This document shows positions 1 through 8,036 of a stretch of 37,911 nt of DNA, piece by piece. Numbering within the stretch: the stretch's first letter is position 1; each line of letters starts with the position of its first letter. This stretch comes from Priapulus caudatus (taxonomy: Eukaryota > Priapulida > Priapulimorpha > Priapulimorphida > Priapulidae). The translations under genes and the position numbers were made by a program. The notes under the pieces are model-generated. The model was not told where the DNA came from. It worked only from the letters and a program-made list of their open reading frames with translations, and made no database searches. Location: contig NW_014577606.1 of assembly GCF_000485595.1 (NCBI RefSeq), forward strand, positions 19,182 to 57,092, read 5' to 3'.

Positions 1-49
1 CATGCCAGTGCTAGAGGGGTCTGGGGGCATGCCCCCCCAGAAAATTTTG
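1..49. repeat. End of an interspersed repeat (GGGGGCATGCCCCC type)
   Basis: A C/G-rich palindromic stretch around GGGGGCATGCCCCC lies next to AAAATTTTG and a GCTAG/CTAGC end. The same combination occurs in opposite orientation at 5697-5745, so this is one end of a dispersed repeat cut by the window edge. The class cannot be told from the ends alone. Confidence 0.5.
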
Positions 50-128
50 AAATATTTAAGCCATTTTGGGCCAATATTTGAGCCGTTTTGGGGGGGGGCG
101 ACCGCCCCACCGCCCCCCCTGGCTACGC

Positions 129-306
129 GCCTGTGCGTGCGTGCGTGCATGCGTGCCTACATGCGTTCGGGCATGCGTGAATGTGCCAGCGTGTGCGGGT
201 AGGTGCAACTGTGCGTGCGTGCCTGCAAGCGTGCCGACATGCGTTCGGGCATGCGTGAATGTGCGTGCGGAGGTGCAAGTGTGCGTGCGTGCGTGCGTGT
301 GTGGAT
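129..306. repeat. GCGT-type minisatellite
   Basis: Degenerate array of GTGC/GCGT units, with a longer unit (about 80 bases, containing ATGCGTTCGGGCATGCGTG) present twice near 160 and 239. Open frames through it (Cys/Val/Arg/Ala only) are products of the repeat, not genes. Confidence 0.8.
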
Positions 307-799
307 GGCGTGACTATGTATATGCTGTCAATTCACCAAGTGGCGAGATAGATAAGAGATGTTTCGCAAAAAGAAATGCGAAATTTATAAGCTTACATGT
401 ATAGAAACACGTTTCCGCGGCGTGGCACGCTTGCAAATAATAATAATTTTTTTCGTCTCGCTGAATGGAAAAGCAAAGCGACATTTGAACATTGTTTGTT
501 TTACAACTTTTGCGTTTCTGCTTAATAACCCCCGTTGTCACATCATGCGGCTCGTATGTGTACAAGCGCGCCCATTTTGTGGTATTTTGCTGCGTCAGGC
601 TGAAATCTTACCATAGAGCAAAGCCAATCAGTAATCTGAAGTTGATAACGTACAGTACACAGTACACAGAGTTACCGAGTACAGAGTACAGAGTACAGAG
701 TAACAGCATTCACTTGCCTATATATAGTTGTTACATTTCGATATTTCTCAGTAGAGTGCACGTCACATCGTTACCAACTTGTACTCATACGGTTGAAAC
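307..799. other. Non-coding stretch with short TACAGAG tandem repeats
   Basis: No gene recognised. At 650-705 there is a small tandem array built from GTACAGA/GTACACA units. The rest is unique AT-rich sequence with no clear signal. Confidence 0.5.
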
Positions 800-966
800 C
801 AGAAAACCAGAAAGCCAGAGAAGAGAAGATAGGAGAGGAGAATAGAAGAGAAGAGAGGAGACGGAAGGAGAAGAGAGGAACGACGAGAGGAGAGGAAAAT
901 AGAAGAGAGGAGAGGAGAATAGAAGAGACGAGAAGAGAAGAGAAGAGAAGGAGAGACCAGGAGAGA
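800..966. repeat. Purine-rich (GAGAAGA) simple repeat
   Basis: Almost pure A/G on the + strand, made of irregular GAGAA, GAGGA and GAAGA units. Both strands stay open (Arg/Glu or Ser/Leu rich), which is compositional. No coding claim is made. Confidence 0.8.
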
Positions 967-1142
967 AACACTGGTATGTATATGCTAAAATCATTATTTT
1001 ATTTTCTCTTCTGTTCTCATGTCGATGATGCCGGCTGAGTCTGGAGCTCTGCGGACACACTACGCGGCTGAGCCGGGCGACTATGTGGATTTTCAGCACG
1101 CTACATCTCTCCCCACCTAGATTGATAGTCACTTGATTGTAA

Positions 1143-1408
1143 ATGGCACCGTCCCGTGAAGCAAAACGAAAAATAGCTATAACTTTTTCTACTTTGTTGC
1201 TCCTACGAAAAAACCGACGCCGAAGGAAAAGGTGGGAGAATCGGGTTGCGTGGGCCAAGACGTGGATACTGCGCCGCCAATCGCACGGCGTGTATAATAA
1301 CTTGGTCAAGGAGCTGGCAGAGGAATATGGGGGGGGGGATATAGATCCTATATGCGAATGTCGCCAGGCAACTTTCAGAAGTTGTTGGGCATCGTTGGTG
1401 ATTCACAT
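1143..1408 (+). pseudogene. Broken PIF/Harbinger-type transposase fragment (N-terminal part)
   Basis: The + strand encodes a run of arginines, then WILRRQSHGVYNNLVKEL. This matches the usual start of Harbinger-family DDE transposases (basic stretch, then W-x-LRR-x-x-G-x-Y-x-x-L-x-x-EL). A run of ten G (1329-1338) breaks the frame. In the next frame the family's continuation is seen (SYMRMSPGNFQKLLGIVGDS, an R-M-x-P-x-x-F-x-x-LL motif), and then similarity stops near the ambiguous base at 1409. The catalytic DDE core is absent, so this is a dead remnant. The family call is from motif recognition only. Confidence 0.6.
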
Positions 1409-1410
1409 NC

Positions 1411-2246
1411 CTCCTTGCATCAGTGGGTGCAAAATCATTGAGAAACAGAGGAGTATAGGCAGAAGCATTCAGCAGGCAATCATGGAGTGCTCCGTACTGA
1501 GCTTTCAGGGCTGGCCATATCTGCTTACGACTGTAGACTTCCCATTCATACTCATCTGTGCGTCTGACCTTCCTCTTGTGTTCCATAGTCATGGTGTTAT
1601 TTTGCCTGTCAAGATACTCGGAATGCAGACGAAGGTTATCTGCTAACCTTAACAAGTTCTCCTTCACAGGGACCCAAGGAGATGGCGATTTATCCCGCAG
1701 GTAGGTACTTCCACACAACCTAAACAACGCAGAAGACTTCTCTAGAAGGAGAGATGAAGTCAGATTGTTGCTTTCCCTCTTGCGATGCTTGTGTGTTTCG
1801 GGCTTGTTAAATCCGTTGAATTTGGCAAACATGGCAGGGACGGGATGGGCTCGTTCCTTAAGAGTTTCGTGATGGCCATCTAAATACCACAGAACGCCTG
1901 AAATAATGTTTACAAATTCCTTGCCAAGCGTTGCAACTGACTGCTGAGACCAACCTAACTTGTTATATTTCAGCCAATCAATGATGCTGTTCTCAAGCTG
2001 TGTTTTCAAGTTTTTATTGACCTGTTTTTCTGGTACCAAGTTTTTTTGAGTAGCGGAAGCCATAAGAACTTGGAAAGCAGATCTCAAAGCGGGCTGGGTA
2101 GACGTGCCTTCTCCAAAATCATTGGCCATGTTGGGTTCAACATAGAAGGTGATGTAAATCCCTGCAGAAATTGCATCAGATATCAGCGTGCTGGGGTCAA
2201 CTTCAATGGACTGTTCTTCTTTGGATTTTCCAATTTTAGCAACAAC
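1411..2246 (-). CDS. Internal exon of an unrecognised spliced gene, probably transposon-borne
   Basis: Read on the - strand, TTTCTTTTCTAG (an acceptor) at 2258-2247 is followed by about 278 open codons. They begin VVAKIGKSKEEQ and run through ISAGIYITFYVEP and WLKYNKLGWSQQS to FLNDFAPTDARR. The frame reaches a potential donor at 1410. There the sequence is GAG|GNATGT, and if the ambiguous base at 1409 is A on the + strand the donor is a perfect GTATGT. Composition looks like a normal protein, with mixed charged and aromatic residues and no low complexity. I do not recognise the family. It directly abuts the Harbinger remnant, so it may be the accessory gene of that element, or an unrelated repeat gene. 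Frame beyond 1410 is antisense to the transposase and is not counted. No matching exons were found further along. Confidence 0.5.
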
Positions 2247-2480
2247 CTAGAAAAGAAATGAGTATACAATGCCATGGGTGGAAAGGATAGCTTTAGGCCT
2301 AGTGTCATGGTGAAAAAATCCCAAATGAATTAAATTGGTAAGGAAGGGGTTAATAAATTTGTAAGCTGATGTCATTGTATAGGCTATATGTTGTAGCCAA
2401 GCCTATAGGGCAATAGGACACCGGTACAGTTTGCGAATGAAGTTCAGCTTGAGTTGTTTTATAAAATTTAAATCTCATNT
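2247..2480. other. Short intergenic or intronic stretch
   Basis: AT-rich sequence upstream (on the - strand) of the 1411-2246 exon, probably its intron. No other element recognised. An ambiguous base occurs at 2479. Confidence 0.3.
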
Positions 2481-2749
2481 ACGATATACGTGCTCTACCT
2501 ATATACAATATAGTATGTAACATAGCATCTGGTTGGGATAAAAGCGATCATTTAACCGCGGTCAAAACATAATTTATCCGCGGTTAGATTATGTGTAACA
2601 AGGCTTCTGATTTGGTAAAAATTAATAGCATAATTTTACTGCAGTTAAATTATTTCTACTGTGGTATTGATTATTACTACGATGACTTGGCTGCATAGGG
2701 ACGCCCTCTGACCGTTGATAAAACAGCTATATCAGAGCACGTATATCAT
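2481..2749. mobile_element. MITE-like element with 16-bp terminal inverted repeats
   Basis: ACGATATACGTGCTCT at 2481-2496 is matched by its reverse complement, with one mismatch, at 2734-2749. The 269-bp span between holds no coding capacity. No convincing target duplication is visible, partly because of the ambiguous base at 2479, so the superfamily is open. Confidence 0.45.
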
Positions 2750-2757
2750 AAGTAGTC

Positions 2758-2828
2758 ATATATATCAAGAGCTATAATACCTCTTATTTAGTGTATTATT
2801 AGAGTATTATTTAGCTCTTGATATATAT
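2758..2828. repeat. Hairpin of about 70 nt
   Basis: The left half ATATATCAAGAGCTATAATA is mirrored by TATTATTTAGCTCTTGATAT, with inner CTCT/AGAG also pairing, so the whole stretch can fold into one stem. It may be a tiny foldback element or a cruciform. Nothing shows that it is transcribed. Confidence 0.5.
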
Positions 2829-3491
2829 ATATACGCATATAGTGCTCTCTAAGCCAGAGCATATAAATCACGTTGCTCTGGTACCAGGGTTGTTCCGGTA
2901 TACCGGACCGTACTCAGGGTACATTCCGGAAGTACCCTGGGGGACATAGACCCTCACAGCGTAATTAGGCGCCAATGGAAAATGATTTCCTACAATTTTA
3001 TGCCGTATAATGGATTCGCGGAGCGCAGAACATAACGACTGTAGCATACAGCTTACAGGTAACAGGTTAGGTCCTACATTGATTATATTGAACCACTCAG
3101 TATACCCACGTAGCAGCATACCTCCCACACATAGACCGTATCTCTCAGTTCTCTGGTTGCTTGGCACCAGAAATTCAATCAATATTTTTGGCTAGGCTTG
3201 ACAATTATTGTGTTTCCGTGCTAGCGCGCTGGTAGGTTTTGGTAACCATAGCTGGTATATAGCCTGGTGGTATGGTTAACATCGTAACATCGTCTGTGCA
3301 CGACGTAAGAATGATACACGTACGTGTAGGGAGACGGTATGGGTGTAGACAATCTCCTCTAGGTAAGTTCTAAATTTATGTAAATAGACCGGCAACCGTT
3401 AGATCGATATATTCGATCCCCCAGAGTGTCTATTCCGGAAATTCCACACAGTACTCAGTAGGCCTAATACTATTACTAATACTAATAGTAA
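2829..3491. other. Non-coding stretch
   Basis: Contains short GC-rich palindromes near 2880-2940 (around CCGGTATACCGG) and a 104-codon open frame on the - strand (3182-2868) that resembles nothing I know and has no splice context. Otherwise featureless. Confidence 0.3.
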
Positions 3492-3899
3492 GGCCCCATA
3501 AAAAAAAAAGTTAGTTTATCATCCTTGTCATCTAAAGAAAGTGATGAGGGAGGCGGGTTTTTTTTTTTTTTTTTATATGTAAATGGCGTCGAGTGAAACG
3601 TGAAAATGTGTGTTCTTGGAAAATTGAAATCGCAGCAATAATTACGTAGCGCAAAATGCCGCAGGGTACTTTTTAAAAGAGACACAGGTATAAAGAAGTA
3701 GGTAAGCTATATAAAAGTAAGGTAATATTTATAATTGTTAATGTCAAGAAGGACTAACACTCTAACGAATGAATTGGCTTGAAACCGGTGTGTGAATACA
3801 ACACCGGTAATCTGAATTAAAAAATAAAAAAAAATTTGATGCGGGCGGAAAAAGTGATGCGGGCGGGGATGATAAACTAACATCTTTTTTTATGGGGCC
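3492..3899. mobile_element. Harbinger-type MITE with TAA target-site duplication
   Basis: Begins GGCCCCATAAAAAAA and ends with the reverse complement TTTTTTTATGGGGCC. The inverted repeats extend inward through TTAGTTTATCATCC/GGATGATAAACTAA, about 35 bp in all. It is flanked on both sides by TAA (3489-3491 and 3900-3902). A 3-bp TAA/TTA duplication with GGCC-starting termini is the hallmark of PIF/Harbinger elements. The 408-bp interior is non-coding, with a poly-T run and two GTGATGCGGGCGG units near the right end. Confidence 0.75.
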
Positions 3900-3902
3900 T
3901 AA

Positions 3903-4115
3903 TATAAGTACTAATACGAAACTATATATTACAAGCTGGCAATTTCTCTATGTTCACTCGTTTATTATTTCTTGTTGGGTATATTCATCAGGAGTACACT
4001 GTTACTGTACAGATCAGGATCATACAGCCTGCATGTATATAGGGACCAAACTATGATTGTGCCGAAGAAGTCATTGAATTACCGACCACAGATATAGAAT
4101 ACAGAGTGGCTATAT
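3903..4115. other. Non-coding stretch between elements
   Basis: AT-rich, no feature recognised. Confidence 0.3.
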
Positions 4116-4153
4116 GCCCGGCAGCCGGCATATATCTCTGACGGCTGCCGGGC
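4116..4153. repeat. GC-rich hairpin
   Basis: GCCCGGCAGCC (4116-4126) pairs with GGCTGCCGGGC (4143-4153) across a 16-base loop. A further TGCCCGGCAG copy follows at about 4174. Probably the end of a repeat element. Confidence 0.45.
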
Positions 4154-4192
4154 ACGGTCTTCGATTTCCTAAATGCCCGGCAGTTTTTAATT

Positions 4193-4246
4193 TTCAGCGT
4201 TATCTCAAGTAAACAAGTTGTTTAATTACTTGAGATAACGCTGAAA
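4193..4246. repeat. Hairpin at the 5' break of the retrotransposon fragment
   Basis: TTCAGCGTTATCTCAAGTAA and its reverse complement TTACTTGAGATAACGCTGAA are separated by about a dozen bases. Integrase coding sequence starts a few bases to the right, so the hairpin marks where the retrotransposon copy is cut. Confidence 0.6.
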
Positions 4247-4250
4247 TTGA

Positions 4251-5288
4251 TTGGGCTCAACCAAGTGTCGACTGAGAGCCAGAGCAACGGTTTTCTGGTG
4301 TGGAATAAATGCTGACATCGAAAAGATGGTCAAGGAGTGCGCTGCGTGTCAAAGAAACCAGACATCACAGGCACCGGCGCCAATGATACACATTGAAGCG
4401 CAGAGACCATGGCAAATGATTGGTTCTGACTTATTCGTGTGGAATCAGGCGCATTACCTCATTGTGGTAGACTACTATAGCTCATTCCCAATTGTGAGGA
4501 AGCTATCAACCATAACATCAGCAGGTGTGATTCAAAGCTTGAGAGGAATCCTAGCAGAGTATGGAATCCCAGAGACAATCATATCTGACAACGGGCCGCA
4601 GTATAGCAGCAGTGAATTTGCGAAATTCGCAGAAGAGTACGGGTTCAAGCATGTAACCAGCAGCCCAAATTATCCCAGGCGAATGGAAAGGCGGAAAGAT
4701 ATGTTGGTGTTATAAAGAAGACGCTAGAAAAAGCTCGAGAATCTGGACAGGATCCCGCGCTAGCATTGCTGTGTATTCGTACTACGCCACTGAGTGCAAG
4801 AATACCATCACCAGCCGAGCTGTTAATTATTCAACCGTAAGATACAGTCTAACTTACCTATGGTTAACATGACTGCGAAGGACGAAGAAGTACAGGAAGG
4901 AATGAAAGACAAGCAAGATAGATCACAGGCTCGGTATGATGCTCATACAAAACCGTTACCTGAACTACAAGCTGGACAAAGTGCTAGGATACAGCACCCA
5001 GTGACAATGAGATGGGAACCTGCTATAGTTAGAAACGAGTGCACAGAACTACCTCGTTCGTATGTTGTCGAAGCTGAGACGGGTGCACGGTATAGACGGA
5101 ACAGGAGACAGATTAGACAGACAGGCGAAAATTTCAATTTTGAGCGGGAACTAGAAACTGATGAACATAGCAAGGTAGAGACACCTGTTAGTGTTACCAG
5201 TGTACCACATGCTACACTTAACAGCTCACATAGTGACAACACGTATGTCACGAGATCGGGCCGAGCGGTTAAGGCACCAGTGAGGTAA
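4251..5288 (+). pseudogene. Ty3/Gypsy-type integrase, 5'-truncated and frameshifted
   Basis: The first block (4251-4680) has the second half of the zinc-binding motif (CAACQ, a C-x2-C; the preceding His pair is missing), then the integrase core with the first acidic residue in IGSDLF and the second in ISDNGPQY. The typical W-x-x-I-G-S-D start and Y-G-I-P strand are present. A frameshift near 4680 moves the third catalytic region into another frame, and that frame reads to a stop near 4838. A further block (about 4860-5288) matches the basic C-terminal tail of Gypsy integrases (R-x-x-P-x-x-V-R-N, R-R-N-R-R-Q-I). No gag, protease or reverse transcriptase is present. The copy is inactive as it stands. 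Confidence 0.85.
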
Positions 5289-5391
5289 TGTATATGAGAA
5301 GCACTGAAGTACCCTGTGGATTTTGAGTTACATATATATATTTCTAGTGCGTGCCTATGGAGCACTCGCGCAGGAAATGTTTATTTTCATT

Positions 5392-5403
5392 AAAGAGGAG
5401 AGA
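5392..5403 (+). other. Polypurine tract, with probable start of a 3' LTR at 5404
   Basis: AAAGAGGAGAGA lies 100 bases after the integrase stop and is followed at once by TGTTATGATATATGACC. A purine tract directly before TG is the usual junction between the body and the 3' LTR of Ty3/Gypsy elements. The far end of the LTR is not identifiable because no second copy is present and another repeat follows near 5697. Confidence 0.55.
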
Positions 5404-5696
5404 TGTTATGATATATGACCGCTAGACGTCGCGTGGGGAAACACAGGGTGTGTGTCACGTGGTATGCATGCATGGTGTAGTATCAATTAAAATGAGTTAT
5501 TCTAAAAAGATATCTGCGTTGACTTTGCATATGCGTGAGCATCAAACATATAACACCTACATTTTGGTATTTTTATTCCATTATTATTTTGAATTTTCCG
5601 ATGGCTTTGCCCATGCAAAACAAACATTTTCACCCCACTTGCAGTGCTTGAAATTTACACACAGAGTGTCCCAGATTGCATCTCAGAGCTTCTACA

Positions 5697-5745
5697 ATTC
5701 AAAAATTTTTCGGAGGGGGCATGCCCCCAGGACCCCCTACTAGCA
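5697..5745. repeat. Second copy of the GGGGGCATGCCCCC repeat end
   Basis: CAAAAATTTTTCGG, then GGGGGCATGCCCCC and GGACCCCCTACTAGCAC. It corresponds to the reverse complement of bases 1-45, with some divergence. Confidence 0.5.
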
Positions 5746-5920
5746 CGCAAACCGCCTTCGCTGATTTTCAACTATAGAACCGTAAAGGCAGCACCCCCAT
5801 GCTATAATGAAAAAGCTTGGAGAACTCTGATTATAATTTATATCTGCAGGCTATAATTATATCTAAGGCAGCGAGAGTGGGCCGGGCTCCAGAAGAAAGG
5901 AAGATATAGGTGGAAGATGG

Positions 5921-6385
5921 CAGGGTTCTCCCTACGTTGCGCAAACGGGGCGCGCGCGGCCCGTTTGGAAAAACTCCCCCCTGTTTGAATCGTTGCGCCC
6001 CGTTTGGGAAAACTCCCTCCTGTTTGAATCGTTGCGCCCCGTTTAAATTCCACCACAATAAAAGTTTGCCAGCGCGGGAATCGATCGTCAAGAATTGGCG
6101 TTTGACCAGGACATCCGACGCATGTATTTTTACCGTACCACGCATGCACTGCAGACAGTACACAAGTTAACCTGTCACTAACTATACACCGACTCGGCTA
6201 TCTTATATATAGAAGAACCCCAAATACCGTCTATGGTGTGGTGGCGATTTTACGCATTAATTAGTCGTACGGTAAAAATACACGCCCCCCGGACCCCCCT
6301 AGTTCCCCCCCCCTAGTTGCCCCCTCCCCCTCCCCCGTACCCCTCCCCTCCCCCCTGTTTGAATTTCATCCTGGGGAGAACCCTG
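5921..6385. mobile_element. Small DNA transposon with CAGGGTTCTCCC termini
   Basis: Starts CAGGGTTCTCCC and ends GGGGAGAACCCTG (inverted), and is flanked by GATGG at 5916-5920 and 6386-6390. Inside are a 39-bp unit repeated twice and starting a third time (5961-5999, 6000-6038, 6039 on), an inverted pair around ATTTTTACCGTAC (about 6124 and 6269), and a C-run (6285-6356). It is non-coding. Open frames on both strands across the 39-bp repeats are artefacts. The superfamily is uncertain. Confidence 0.6.
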
Positions 6386-6390
6386 GATGG

Positions 6391-7041
6391 GTATATTGTA
6401 AACCGACCAGGCTCTCCGACTGTTACACGGCCACGTAGTGTTAAGCGAGATGGGAACTTGTGGCTAGGTATATTGTAGATACATTGCGAAATGAGGGCTC
6501 TACTTTTACAGCGGCACTGTAGAAGCTAGCCATAGGTTTCCCTACCTGGTTTGCCTTTGTGGTTAATTGACATGTAAATTCCTTGTTGTTTGTATATCTG
6601 TTCGTGTATTACATAAATAAGTGTAGGTGAAAAGTTATTTGACACGGTGGACTTCCTTTGAAGGTACCACTTGCCTTGCCCTCCAAAAATTTGGTTAAGT
6701 ACTGCGAATTAATCTTGAATATATCCGTATAGAATTAAGAAATTTTTTATTGCCGATGTAACAAACCACTAATTAATATATGCCTCCTCTATACTATAGC
6801 AAAACTCTTCTTCTAGCTCTCTTTGAACTCTCACTTTCTTTCTTGTTTACCTTCTCTCTGTTATCTCTCGATCCCCTCTGTTCAATACCCTCCATATTAT
6901 TTCTGACTCAATTTCACACCACCTCTCTTCTTTTACCTGCTACCTCTCCACCTTTCCCCTTTCTGATAGTCTTGGATATTTTAAACGCTCACCAGAGCTA
7001 GTAGCAATACCCATATTCAGCTGAAAATTGATGTTAATGCA
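6391..7041. other. Intergenic stretch with a pyrimidine-rich patch
   Basis: No gene recognised. Bases 6781-6970 are C/T-rich (an open Leu/Ser/Phe frame there is compositional). This region would hold the promoter or a 5' non-coding exon of the kinase gene, but I see no convincing core promoter motif. Confidence 0.3.
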
Positions 7042-7050
7042 TATATGATG

Positions 7051-7110
7051 TTAGCTCTAGTACTATATACATAGCTCGCGTATGTATATAGGCTATAGTA
7101 CTAGAGCTAA
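7051..7110. mobile_element. 60-bp hairpin insert with 9-bp direct repeats
   Basis: TTAGCTCTAGTACTATA and TATAGTACTAGAGCTAA are inverted around a second inner palindrome (ATACATA/TATGTAT). The hairpin is flanked exactly by TATATGATG on both sides (7042-7050 and 7111-7119). Direct repeats around a perfect hairpin suggest a very small inserted foldback element. Confidence 0.6.
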
Positions 7111-7313
7111 TATATGATGTCTGATGTTGTGATTGTTGTGTAATGTGGAATGAATTTAGTGTTTGTTATTTTTCTTGCTGCCATGTGTGAAGGAATATAG
7201 TTGCATGGAACTGCAACACAAACGTGTTTGTGTTTCATATGATAGGCCTATGGGTTGCAATGCAATGCAACCCTATGTTATACATATATGTAACAATATC
7301 AACCCCAATAATT

Positions 7314-7314
7314 C

Positions 7315-7345
<31 letters not shown>

Positions 7346-7407
7346 GCGTGTGCGCATGCGCGCGCGTGTGTGTGCGTGTGCGTGTGCGCGTGCGCGCGCG
7401 TGTGTGT
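7314..7407. repeat. TG/CG dinucleotide microsatellite
   Basis: (TG)n passing into GTGCGTGTGCGCATGCGCGC mixtures, about 80 bases before the start of the kinase gene. Cys/Val open frames here are repeat products. Confidence 0.85.
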
Positions 7408-7464
7408 CCATAGAGTCTGTATGCTTATTTTTATATATAAAAAAAACTACGTATATCTCATTGT

Positions 7465-7489
7465 AGGTGCAGGGTAACTGTGAGCAATG
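7465..7489 (+). promoter_or_regulatory. Splice acceptor and start context of the kinase gene
   Basis: TATATCTCATTGTAG|GTGCAG|GG gives two possible acceptors six bases apart, suggesting that a 5' untranslated exon lies upstream. An in-frame TGA at 7481-7483 comes two codons before the ATG at 7487, so the reading frame cannot begin earlier within this exon. Confidence 0.55.
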
Positions 7490-8036
7490 ACAGAAAGTCT
7501 GCCAGGTACTCCCGTGTACAATGCTAGCACCAACGTTGACACATCAATCAACGTTAGATCATGTTCAGCAGGAGATTGTTCGTATAATGCCCCTGTCTCG
7601 CAGGAGGAAATTGCATCTGTCTCAACCCGGCGAATGACAGAAACACCAATACGGAATACTACAACTACAAGTGGAGAAAAGAAATCAGGACACATTCAGG
7701 GCAATCTGTGGTCGGAAAATCGGGCAACATTATCAAATAATAAGTCGATTGGAAACTACGTCAAGCCAATGGACACAGCTACATCTGGCCAAGATGCTGG
7801 TAGTGGGCCTGTCCTATCTTGTAAGAAACCTGCTTCCATAGCAAGGATTACTGAAGATTCATATAAACAGTCATTGGAACATAATAGCTCTATAGATAGT
7901 AGCAACTCTACAGACCAGCCAGAGGAAGGGAATAACTCAGAAATCCTCCAAAGTCGCATTGTTGTGATAAAGCCAGACATCGCCGCAACCCGAGATGATG
8001 ATGGGGGAAGGCAAGTTGCCAGGAGTGCAAGTTCCG
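7487..8036 (+). CDS. NEK9: Exon 1: disordered N-terminal region (residues 1-183)
   Basis: Starts [12 protein letters not shown] and is rich in Ser, Thr, Asn and Asp, with no predicted fold, membrane segment or signal peptide. It ends in phase 1 at the donor CCG|GTAAAT; unspliced, it would stop after two more codons. It looks like a flexible, phosphorylatable leader. No relative is recognised. Confidence 0.8.

Noticed and set aside
1203-1410. Continuation of the - strand frame past the 1411 exon
   Set aside because: It is exactly antisense to the Harbinger transposase similarity and lies beyond a likely donor.
2868-3182. 104-codon - strand frame starting MIEFLVPSNQ
   Set aside because: No recognisable motif, no acceptor or donor at sensible places and no neighbouring exon; probably chance.
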